Origin: Phymorhynchus buccinoides
Lineage: Eukaryota > Mollusca > Gastropoda > Neogastropoda > Raphitomidae
Direction of reading: 5' to 3'
DNA length: 64,000 bases
Assembly (NCBI GenBank): GCA_017654935.2
Contig: CM065686.1
Location: 33,163,820 to 33,227,819 of the forward strand
Made by a program: the position numbers and the translations under genes. The notes under the pieces were generated by a model. That model saw only the letters and a list, made by a program, of their open reading frames with translations. It did no database searches and had not been told where the DNA came from. This document shows positions 46,901 to 60,000 of this stretch, piece after piece. The first letter of the stretch is position 1, and every line of letters starts with the position of its first letter.

Positions 46901-49854
46901 TGTTCTTCCTCTTGTACTCTTTTGCTTCTGTGCCCATCCCCGCCCTCTCATAGCCTAACCCCTGGAAGTGTAATGTTTCCTCTCTCTCTCTCTCCTTTCT
47001 TTCCATCTGTTCTTCCTCTTGTACTCTTTTGCTTCTGTGCCCATCCCCGCCCTCTCATAGCCTAACCCCTGGAAGTGTAATGTTTCCTCTCTCTCTCTCT
47101 CTCTGTCTCACACACACACACACAGATCAAGGGGAACAAACCCTGCAAAGAAACCAACCCGTACCAGTAGAGTTACTTCCCTTTGCTTCCGGACAAACAT
47201 CCGTGGAGCTCTAAGGCTTTAATTAGATAGAAGATAGAAGATCTTAACTAATTTGCACTTGGCATGCTTGCTGCATCGGTTTAAAAAATGATTATATTTT
47301 ACCAAAATGACAGATTGTAAGCTGACAAGCACTCAGGCTCAGCACTGTAACAGTTCTATTACTTTGATCGAGACAGGATACACAGTGTGACAGATTGTCC
47401 AGAATGAATTATATGAAGGAATTACAGTTTACAGACGTTGCTGTACGGTAATTGAAAGAAAAAGCGACAAAAACTCAAATACCGAAAATGAGACAGATTA
47501 CGAAAGATTACGGACACACATCAGTTTAATCACTCAAAATACATCACACACAAAACCCAGCGTACCTGTTCAGGATATACATTGTCCAGATACCACTTGA
47601 AAGATTTACACTTGAGACGCTGCCGAAGTTTGACGCGATCAGATATATCGCCAGCGTAACCGTTCTCTGCCCCAGACCGAGTTTGGAAAAAATATTTCTG
47701 TTGCAAGCAAACACAAGCAAAAAACAAATCAGCATATCGCAATGACAGTGTTGAAACAACAGCTCTGTGAAAAAACCCACCTAACTTTCTTCTATTAATT
47801 ATTAAGTAAAAGTGTTTTGTTTTGTGTTTTTTGTTGTTGGCTAGGTCTTACGTAAACATGCACACATACAGACCAATTCTGAGTCTCTCTCTATATATTT
47901 CTTTTTCTCTGTCACTACAGACACACAACACGCTCACTCTCCCTCTCTATCATTATTGTTGCTACTATTTCCTCGTTCTTTTGCTGTTGTGTTTAATGAT
48001 GATGTTATAATATTGCTGTTTGCTTGTCTATTCATTTCTCTATTTTGCTTGTTTATTATTTTATTTGTTTGAGGACTTGATGAAAAGAAGTGTTGTTATG
48101 CTTATTCAGTTCACCCTCATTAAACATTTCAAGTTCAAGTTCTCTTTCACAGACACACACACACACACACTCTCTCTCTCTGTCTGTCTCTCTCTCTCAT
48201 ACACAGACTCACAAACATACACACACTCGCTCTCTTTCTCCATCTCTCTCTTGACAGGGCTGAGTGCAAAGAAAGGCATGTATGCTAATTTCATCACCCT
48301 GTATATTAAATAAAATGTTGCTCTTTCATTCACTCATTTGTTTTCTCAGAGGACTCACTTTGGCAAATGTTAAGAAAAGCTCCCTCCTCTGCTCCTTCCA
48401 TTCATTTCAGATGGCTTCAGGTTAGGGTTAGGGTTAATTAAGAATAGGGTTTGGGATAGGGTTAGGGATAGGTTTAGGGTCAGTTTAGTCATCAACTTTT
48501 TTGTGTGTGTACTTGACAATAAACTGACCCTAAACCTATCCCTAACCCTATCCCAAACCCTATTCCTAACCCTAACCTGAAACCGTCTAATCCACACAAA
48601 AATAAAAATGGATGGTATGTTATGAGATTGACACTTAACTGACCCTAAACCTATCCCTAACCTTATCCCAAACCCTATTCCTAATTCTAACCCTAACCTG
48701 AAACCGTCTGAAATGAATGGAAGGGGCAGAGGAGGGAGCTTTTCGTAACATTTGCCCTCACTTTATAGCCGTCCATCCAGACCAGCGCTACACGCAGGGA
48801 GTTCTTCAGGAAGGAGTCCCCTCCGGGGGAGCCGTAAGGGCGACGCTTGCGGAAAATGTGACCCACCCGCGAACATGGGATGATCTCCAGCCTACCTCCG
48901 CACATCCACACCTGCAACAATGCATCACATTAGGGTAACTGACTAAAAATGTCTCTATAGCAGACCTGTTTACCCTTATAATGAACAACCTGGAATTTGC
49001 CACAGAAAAACCCGGAATTTGAGAAGAAAAAAAAAAAATTCACATCGGTACACGACTTGCGATAAAACCCTGATTTAAAAGGTATCTTGCGAGCGCGAGC
49101 GCACTGTGTGAAATTTTGTAGTCCATGTTGCAGTACTTGCAGTGTGCATGCTCATCTCCCAAACGCGAACTTGTTATTCCTGGCACTTTCAAATACTTTT
49201 GAGAAAACTTCTGCTTCACTTTTGGCCGCTTCACCCTATCACTCCAAGGTTTCGGTCAACCCTTGCGTCTTTTCATACACACGGAAACAAATAATAGACG
49301 TTTTTTCGAAATCCCGGGATTTTCAGCGTTCACCCGGAATTAATTATTTTACCCAGCATTTTTGCAAATTCCCGGGATAATTCTGGCAAAACCAGGAGGG
49401 TAAACAGGTCTACTATAGTATACACCCTCCACCTACATACAGAAGCTATATCTATAATATAATACGCTAAGGTCCGAAGTGTAAAAGAACGTAAAAACTC
49501 GGATACCGCGTAAATGTCAGACTCTTGCTTGCCATACAGTTCCAGAAGAACGCGTTGGACGTAATTCCGCTATGTCTGGTTCAAAATTGTGCTTTTGAAA
49601 GTTGATTTTGAAGCCAAAATGTATAAAATTTCCTTGAAATTTTGTGTCGTCTGTGTCGCCCGAGCTGTGTCGGAAATTGCCGAATCTACCTCGGACAACA
49701 ACAACAGTGCTAATAAAGTTTGGGTAAAGGTATAAATGTGCCACCCCCCCTGCATTTCTCGGTTAATTGCAATTTTCCGTTTTAGCCTTTCTTACCAAAC
49801 ATAAAGCTGTATTTTATTAACCTTTTTAGCTTTTGGGAATACTAACCCCCCCCC

Positions 49855-49890
<36 letters not shown>

Positions 49891-51551
49891 ATAAGATGGG
49901 AAAACGCAATGAACCACGACTGTGACAAATGGTGCCGTGTACTGCAATACATAGGGGGGGGGGGGGGGGGGGGGTCCTATTAGATAATGGCCTAGGGTTA
50001 TGGATAGGGTTAGTATTCCAAAAAGGTTATTAGCTAAAAAGGTTAATAAAATACAGCTTTATGTTTGGTAAGGCAAAAACGGGAAAATGGAATTAACCGA
50101 GAAATGCAGGGGGGGGGGTGGCACATCTTGACCTTTACCAAAGTTTGTTACTAAGTCACGCAAAATGTTCTCAAATCAATACATTGCTTCCAGTATTGCA
50201 TCTTTATTCTTTAGTATGTGGTACGGGGGGAACTCTCTTACATTCACAGACAGCATATATGTTCTATCAATGTAACATTGAATACATTATCTTTGCATTT
50301 CAAAAAAAGATTTCTGGATCCGTGTGGAGCACGGGTGTAACTAGTAGTTAAAAAAAAACCCATGGTATTCATTCATTGTGACTAAAATTGATCACTCCAC
50401 ACATTGAATCGACAAGTAAATAATCAGAATATTAGCTTGGTATCAAAACCTTGTTGCTAAGGTGTCTTTTCCAGCATTGAAATTTAGTAGGATGAGACGA
50501 TGACCTTGTCTCCATGGCTACGCTTGGCCGCCATGCTGTTCGCCACTTCCAACTGCACTTCAATGATGAAAGAGACACCTCAGCAATCAGGTTTTGGTAT
50601 TCACATGCAATGGTCCCCAGCCACACACCTATTGGCCATGTAATAACTCTCGCCAATAACCCTATTTAAGACCAATAAATGGCTGCCTTTTGCAAGAGTG
50701 AATGCCCTTTTGGATACTGACCAACAAAGCCTTAACTCTCACTGTCAAGGGCGTTAATAACCCTGGTTGCAGTGGCCAATACCTAACAACAAAACATAGC
50801 ATTTCTACAACATAATACAATACGCACGTACGTACAATAGAATAGAATACAATAGAATACAGTGGAACCTCCCTTATAAGACCTCCCATTATAAGACTCC
50901 CTCCCACATAAGACCTACTTCTCCGAGACACTGCCCTTCTTTGTAAGTATTACAAAATTACCTCCCTTATAAGACCCCTCCATTATAAGACCCCTCCCTT
51001 ATAAGACCCCTCCCTTATAAGACCCCTCCCTTATAAGACCCCTCCCTTATAAGACCTCATTTTGGATGATTTTTGAAGGTCTTATAAGGGAGATTCCACT
51101 GTACAATACAATAGAATACAATAGAATACAAAGTTTTACCCTGAATGAAATCTCCAGGTTCTCCCCTCCCCACACTTCCATGCCCGGGTCATACTCCCCC
51201 AGTTCGTGGAAGTACTTGCGGTCCATGGCAAACAGACCACCGGCCATCGTCGGAGACCTGCAGGTAACCAGACAAACAAATGTTCTGCCCATCAAAGCAC
51301 TGCTATGCTTTTGTTGATAATGATGCAGAGGAAGCAACAAAACAAAACATGAACATAGTGAAACTGTAGTGAATCAAACTTTGTGGGAACCTCATAAATT
51401 AAAACATTAACACAGGCAAGGTAATACGTAATTTCAACATGTATCCTAACCCTGTAAGATATTTTTAAATTAAATCTGTTGGTAACGCTTTAAGCGTAAC
51501 TTTAGTAAAAAGATAAACAGATTTAAATACACCACACATACACACACTTGT

Positions 51552-51583
<32 letters not shown>

Positions 51584-51744
51584 TCTGAATCACTTTTAGT
51601 GGAAGGATGTTAAATTGAGTAATAACACACACACACACAGACTGGTGACACACTACACATACACATGCGCGCGCATACACACACACACAAACCCACACAC
51701 AGAGTGACAGACAGACTGGTGACACATTACACATACACACACGT

Positions 51745-51811
<67 letters not shown>

Positions 51812-54800
51812 GACAGACTGGTGACAACACATTCACACACACACACAAATTACATTGCATAACCACTCACGGAATGGGGTCAGCCTGAGCTGCGTTGTTG
51901 GAGAAGTAATTCTTGGGCATGGAGTCCCACTTGAAGTGCATGCCCCAGTTGAAGCCCCCCTTAACGATGCTGGACGCCTCGTAGGCAAAAGTGTCGGCAT
52001 TAACGATGTCAATGAGCGGCACGGCCACATTGTGTCGGTCATCCTTGATCCTGGCCAGCAAAGGTTCTAGCCAACTGGGGCCTACCTCGCAGTGACTGTC
52101 TAGGAAGATCAACACCTGAAAAAATCAAAGATCAATGGAATCGAACTTGTTATTTGTCTACTAAATTGTAGCTATTGCACTCTGAACATGGGCATGCTCG
52201 TTACATAAAGCATGGGATTTTAAATAATGCTAAAACTTGGAGAAATTTGATGGTGATGCACTAAGGATGGAAAAATAATATAACTGTCCTGAAACAAGAA
52301 AATCAAAAGGCAAAATATCACGGCTTCTGCAGACATCAATAGGACAAGGCCTACGAGTGTTACATTTCAAAAGGACATATATTTTGTACAAACAAGGGGT
52401 ACACAATAGCCTGATATGACATTTTCAGTTTTAATTGGACTACCGGATTTTGTGGAACATTAGGCGCTGCTGTGTATAAGGTGAATAGGGCAGTTTTCAA
52501 GAAAAAGGCGCCCTTGTTTATAAGGCGATACACACCTTGCAAAAGAAAGTCGAAATTTGAAACCGTACACGTCCTGTAAACGCTTACCAACCGCCATTAC
52601 TGCTGTCATAAACGAGAGTTGGCTCCCTTCTCCAATAATCGAACTTCCGTTTTTGCGACTTCCGTTTGTTGTGTTTGGACTTTTCTTCGCGAAAACTGGT
52701 AGAATTATGGCATTTTAAGCTCTACAACGATGCTTTTTACATCCAATGAAGGGTTATGGCATCTGTTGGACGGTATCTCGGATGATAATAGGGATTTTGA
52801 AGCATTTTAACGTGAGTATTCATCGTATCGACGACTCGTTACCACTTTCGATGTTGTGACTCACAGTAGACTGTACTGAGTACGGCAATCGTTGCCTCTC
52901 TTCTCAGGATTTTGTTCACTAATAGGGCGCCCTCGTTTATTAGGCGCATGGGTTGAAATTAGAGAAAAACATATCGCCTTATAGTCCAAAAATGACGGCA
53001 TGTCCTAAGACCTGAGTCTCAGGACGTCACTGATAATGTTAACGTTTCCAGATATTTTTCTATAAAATCTGTACGTTCCAAAAAGAAGAGAGACGTTACC
53101 TGACTCCAGCTGAAATGGTCTTTCAAAAATCAAACATTACTAAGTAAGAAGACCATTTGATTACATTTCAAAATATTAGCCTTAATTCTAGAACATTCAG
53201 AAAGGTTGAGCAGATTAACTATTATGGTACCAATAACCATGGGCGAATACATTCGCCCAAGACTTCACTGCATTCTCACCAAATGCAAAGACATCCACTG
53301 CCAAGAATCTGCCATATGTTTGTCTGTTTTTAAGAGGTTATGTACAGTAATTGTTCTTTCCGTTAACTCTTTGGTTTCTGTATTTAGAGAATGTTCAACT
53401 ACTGTTCATTCCTGAGAACCTCTTTAGCTGCTGATAAATTTTATCCCGTTGATTCCCACAGGCCTCTTTTGATCGTGATATCACGCAACATGATGCAACT
53501 GTTATTACTTTTCTCTTCTATAATTGCAATGCAATGAGGGTTTTTTCCCTTTTCTTACTGGGGCAAGCATTGTTTATGAAAGAGAAACAGGCTGCTGAAA
53601 ACATGCCACATATTCACAATAACATAACACCCCTTTATACAGTTTTACTCTCTCTGGAAACCCAGGAATAGGGAGATAGAGAGCTCTATAAAGCTAGGAA
53701 TCTGCAGTTGCTCCCATTCAACCTCAAAAGCGGTTCTCAGGAACGGAAGAGTTAAAGCAACACATGCACACTCAAAAAAATAGTAACACACCTCTTGTTG
53801 GTTGAGATGCAATGGAAAACCAAGAACATAATCAAATAAAATACATGGTGCTAAAAGAGTTCATGCTTTACAGACAGTAGAGGTCCTTGGAATACATCCA
53901 CTTCAATAGACGATTTTCGGAAAAAAAATATAGGGGAGAGCACTTCGTGAAAATTAGAGTTGCTTACCTCCATTACTCGGTCAAATACCATAGCAACAAT
54001 GGGTGTCGAAGCTTGAAACCGCAGGATGCGAGTCAGTAACTTGCAAACATTTTTTATAGAAAAATTAAGGGTGGCCAGTGGCCACAAACTGATAAAACTT
54101 GCAAAATGTGACGTAAAAATATAAATTACATCAATTTTTGAATGTCGCACGGTGTTCTAAGTGCTGTATGTCTGCTCAAACACACGAGGCGAGAGCTGGG
54201 GATCTACCTGATGGTAGAGTAACTTCCCTTGTTTGACCGATTGAATTAGGCAAGATCACTCCCACACACCATGAAATTACTCCCCTTAATTATTTACGAA
54301 CAATTCCTATTGTCTAACTCTTTACTATTATTTTCTTTATTCTTTGTTGTTTATCAAAGCTCAACAACAACAAAAGTGGAAGTAGCAATCTCTTTGAAGG
54401 ATCAACGAGGGCGCAATTACTCTTAGTCATCATGAATGCATGTGTGAAAATAGTAAATTCATAAATGCATACATGTACAAACATGTACATAAAAAAAGCA
54501 GAAATTTGCTCAAGACTGGAAAAGAAAATCTACGTGTATTTTACTGAAGATCAGCAGGGCTCCCAATCGTCCCGCAAAACAAGGGGTCCCATGGACTCCT
54601 TCACTTACAGAATAGAGGGTCCTAGAGGCAGGATAGAGGGTCCCAGTGGCATTGTGAATGCTAAAAATAATTTTTGTAGTGCATCCCTGGGACCCCGTGC
54701 ACATTCTTTTAGAGGGTCCTTGAGAATTGTAGTGCTTCATAGACCCCTGATACGATATTATACTTGGTGACCAACCTCTCCGGTGGCATTATTGGCTCCT

Positions 54801-55861
54801 AGCATACGCGCTCTGATCAGCCCCAGGCGTTCCTTGCTGTGCAGTACGGACACCTTGGGCAGGTGTGCCTTGACGTACTGGTTCAGATCGTCTTTCAGGA
54901 AGGCTGGTGGGTGAAACACACACCATACAGGTCAGTCTTATGCTGTGGTGCACTACAATAACATGTACACATTTAATAAACACATACCCTTCGCACATAT
55001 TATGCAATGACACTTTACATGTACACACACACACATACACGCACACATACTTCAATTAAGGTACATACCAACACACCACACACCCACATTCACACAAACA
55101 CACACACAAAAACCCAACCCACATACTTTAATTCAGGTACATACCCACGTACCCACATAACACCCATACCCATTCCACACACACACACACACACATTCCT
55201 AATCACTAACCCTCCCTTCTTCAATTCACCTCTCTCCCAACCACCTTAAATTTATTTATGGAGACATCTTTTTTTTTCCAGGTACAATTTTCTTTTCTTT
55301 CATATTTCTTAGATTTTTAACTTTTCACTACAGTCCACCAATCAAAAAAGCCAAAGCTATGGGCAAAAGTAAAACATTCTCTCAATCCTGAAATAACACG
55401 TTTCAATGTTCTCAGAATGTTTCAAATCCTGATATTTTAAAAAATGTCCAACATATGTGCCTGCAAGAACAAAAGGAATAAAGAACACAGATAGACAGTT
55501 CTGGCATTCACCCCTCGGACTGTCTCTTGTGTATATACAGAATGGGTGGGGATAGTGTTAGAATTACGTATCTACCCTCTCTTGCTTATCAATTTTGGCA
55601 GAAATGGTGGATTTAAATATAGGACCGTGATTTCAGATGACAAAAATGGCCAATCCTGAAGACTGTTTCTATCAAATGTTTCAATCCCGATTTCAGGAGC
55701 ATGCCTGAATTATTTTCACCTATTTGGTGCACAGGTGCATAGAGCTGTAGAGTGGCACAGAGGTATCACATTCGCCTCGTGTCAAGTAAACCTGAGTTCG
55801 AACGTGGGTACAGGGGATTTTTCCTCTCACTTTACTCTAGGCCTTGCGGTCTGAATGTGAA

Positions 55862-55892
<31 letters not shown>

Positions 55893-56735
55893 CGTGTGCC
55901 CATGCACTTAAATACACGTCAAACCGAGAGGTCATTTGGTCAAAATTTACCCCCTCCATTTTCTTCCTCATCAGTCACACAAAAATCGCATGCAAAAAAA
56001 ATAAAAATTGGGTGGCGCGCCTCTGGCTGTGACGCGCTCTCCAGGTGGGAGCAACCCGAATTTCACAGACGCCTCTGTGACTATAAAGTACCCAATACAG
56101 TGGAACCTCCCTTATAAGACTTCCCATTATAAGATTCCCTCCCACATAAGACCTACTTCTCTGAGACATTGCCCTTCTTTGTAAGTATTAAAAGTACCTC
56201 TCCTATTGGGGTCTGCAATGAACACCTTTTGCAAGAGTGAATGCCCTTGGAGGGTGGGGGAAGACGGTTCAGTACTGACCAGACAGGGGGATAACTCTCG
56301 CCAATAACCCCTATTTGATGCCACGAAATAGCTGCCTTTCGCAAGAGTGAATGCCCTTGTCAGTACTGACCAGCAAGAGCAATTACTCTCATTGTCAAGG
56401 GTGTTAATAACCCTAGTTGCAAAGGCCTATAAGACCCCTCCCTTGTAAGACCTCATTTGGGATGATTTTTGAAGGTCCTATAAGGGAGGTTCCACTGTAC
56501 CTAATACAGTCTACAAGATGAACACCACACAGCACAGAACACAGCGGACTAGACTTACAGAATTCACTGGCGTCGTCGACCAGAATGATTTCGTGGACGA
56601 GCTGCGATGGAGAGCGGTGCAGAACACTGTGCACGGTGCGTAGCAGGGCCGACATGGCTTCGTTGTGAAAGCAGATCACGATGCTGGCTGGAGGCAAGTC
56701 TGGGGCATACTTCTTTTCCCTGCAGCTATTCTCAC

Positions 56736-56825
<90 letters not shown>

Positions 56826-56830
56826 GGAGG

Positions 56831-56871
<41 letters not shown>

Positions 56872-57023
56872 AAAAAGGCTATTAATTATTATTAAAAAGC
56901 ACGGACAGTGGCACAGCACACGCTTCTTCCAAGGCTGACATGGCTTCGTTGTGAAAACTGATCACGATACTGGCTGGCGGCAAGTCTGGGGAATGCTTCT
57001 TTCTCCTGCATCTGTTCTCACAA

Positions 57024-57082
<59 letters not shown>

Positions 57083-60000
57083 AGGCTATTATTATCAAAA
57101 AGCACGGACAGTGACACAGCACATGCTTCTTCCAAGGCTGACATGGCTTCGCTGTGAAAACTGATCACGATACTGGCTGGCGGCAAGTCTGGGGCATGCT
57201 TCTTTCTCCTGCATCTGTTCTCACAAAGACAGAGAGACAGAGAGAGAAGCGGGCAAAAAAAGGCTATTAAAAAGCACGGACAGTGACACAGCAGTGAAAA
57301 CAGATCACGATGCTAGCTGGCGGCAAGTCTGGACCAATACTTCTTTTCCCTGCATCTGTTTTACACGCACAAGAAAAAATACTATTAGAAGCATAGGGCT
57401 CTTTGAAGGTTAATAATGTAATATGGTTTTGTGGTTAAAAAAAAAGATGACAATACTACTAGTTGAGGAACTTGCATTTCACATATAACACAGAGACTAG
57501 TAAGAGAGAAACATTTAATTACTATTGGAAAGCACTGACACAGCACAGGCTTATTGAGTAGTTATTCCAAGGCTGACATCCATGGCTTTGCTGCGAAAAC
57601 AGATCACAATACTGGATGAGGGAAAGTCTGACAAGGACTTCTTTTTCCTGCATCTGTTCCTTGCATCTGATCACAGACAAAGATGACGAGAGATAAATTA
57701 TGACTAACTTTGAATTTGAAAGCACTCACAAAGCATATAGACCTTTTCTGAGGTTGTATGTGGTATGGATTTGTTATAAAAAAAAAGTAATTATGGCAAA
57801 ACAGGCAAAAAGCAAGTGTAGGGGTGATTGTTTGGGGCAAAATCCATACATGTATTTTCCCATGCAGTTGTGCGCAGTGACGATACACCATTTGATTGGA
57901 CGATGGCAAGCGGCCATTTCAGTCACTTAAAAGTTGTTTCATAAAAAACTAACCCTAACCCAACCCTAACCTTGTCCTAATCCAATCCCTTACCAGAGAA
58001 AGGCAAAATGTTGTTTCTATTGAGTATATTCAGTGAGAATGTTTAGTGTGGGGCAAACAAAGTTTAACCTTTGCAAGTGACGAAAATAGCAGCCAATCAA
58101 ATTGATGTATGGTTACTGTGCACAGTGTATTTTCGTCCATAAGAGAAGATAATCTTTTGACAAAAAAAGCAACAATATTTCCCTCTTTTCTGTCTTTAGT
58201 TAACACTTGTAACCCCGATTAAAATGACGACTCTACTCCCTGTAACCACCAAATTAATGTTGGTAAACTGGGCCCGAAATGGGGTACTTTGTTTTAAAAA
58301 AATATAAAAAAATAACTACTTGATGGATTGACTTCAAATGTTCAGGGTTTGTGTATAAATGAAACATGTTTAACTTGCAATGTTTGTTTTGTTATGCGAT
58401 ATTTTTTATTTTTTCATATTGCAATTTTAACTCTAAAATACATAACAAAGTGGGTGTATGGGGGCGGTTTTAGACGGCTTGGTAGGAGAAAGTAATGGAT
58501 GTCATGGGCGGAATCAGGCTATAAGGGGCTTAAAAAGTTAAACTATCTCCCTTATGGTCATAAACGTGGATACAGACCCTCTTTTACCCCTTGCACTTGT
58601 TCTCGCAGGTATGCAAAAACTGAAAGCAGCAAGAGATAAATAAATTATTAAAAAGAATATCTGACCAAACGATGGTGGAATGGCTGGTACCCACGTGTCG
58701 TCATATCCGGCCACAAGGAGCGCCATATTATGGGAGACCGCCATCTTAGTCCTTACCTTTTTTTGAAAAATGCCAGATCGATGCTGCGTATTTGGCTGTT
58801 CCAATTCGAAACTTATCTAAACTGTATTTATAACATCTGGATGTTTTCTTTACACATTTAGATAACATTTTCACTTTGTTTACACACAAATAAGGACTAA
58901 GATGGCGACACTTCCGTTGGAATGGTCGAGATGCGCACGCAGGTGGGTTGGAGCCATACTCACAAAGAATTTCTGGCATCTGGGATTGGACGGACGTAAG
59001 ACAGCCTGTCGCTGACATACTGGTTAAAGGAATGAAGGTGGAAACCTGCACATAAACACAGGTACATTACGATATATTGCATGCTGGACAGAGTGCAATG
59101 TTGACTGATACTATTAAAACCTTCCACAAGCAAAAGTTCCTCTTGTCATCAATACATGTATGGTGCTGGTAGTTCACTAACTGATATTAACATTTCTTCT
59201 TGACATCAATGTTGGTAATTCACTAACTGATATCAAAATTTCTTCTTGTCATCAATATGGTGCTGGTAGTTCACTAACTGATATTAATATTTCTTCTTGA
59301 CATCAATGTTGGTAATTCACTAACTGATATCAAAATTTCTTCTTGTCATCAATATGGTGTTGCTAATTCACTAACTCAGTAACTGATATTAACATTTCTT
59401 CTTGACATCAATATGGTGCTGGTAATTCACTAACTGATATCAAAATGTCTTCTTGACATCAATATGGTGCTGGTAATTCACTAACTGATATCAAAATGTC
59501 TTCTTTACATCAATATGGTGCTGGTAATTCACTAACTGATATCAAAATTTCTTCTTGTCATCAATATGGTGCTGGTAGTTCACTAACTGATATCAAAATG
59601 TCTTCTTTACATCAATATGGTGCTGGTAATTCACTAACTGATATCAAAATTTCTTCTTGACATCAATATGGTGCTGGTAATTCACTAACTGATATTAAAT
59701 TTTCATCTTGACATCAATATGGTGCTGGTAATTCACTAACTGATATTAAAATTTCTTCTTGACATCAATAGGGTGCTAATAATTCACTAACTGATATTGA
59801 ATCAGATCGATAAGCATCAGTGAATGTGACCCAGTCTAAGCGATTCACAGCAGTGTGATTGTCTAGTCTGGACTGCTGCCTATGTATCTGATTATTGTTC
59901 TCACTGGGGGGATGGGGTGGTGGTGGTGGTGGGGGGGGGGGGGGGGGGGGCTCCTCTATATCAACCTGACTATGACACAAATTAGCTTCCAAAATGTGGA

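Noticed and set aside
48415..48715. True telomere or chromosome-end repeat
   Set aside because: Short, degenerate, in inverted pairs, and internal to GALNT; similar text sits inside transposons.
53363..53755. A TTAACTCTT-ended element
   Set aside because: TTAA and AGAGTTAA ends are present, but the inner arms do not pair at equal distances from the ends, so the boundaries are not secure.
58555..58612. A separate GALNT exon (CRENKCKG) between exons 2 and 3
   Set aside because: Exons 2 and 3 already join in phase; the text looks like a worn exon 3 copy.
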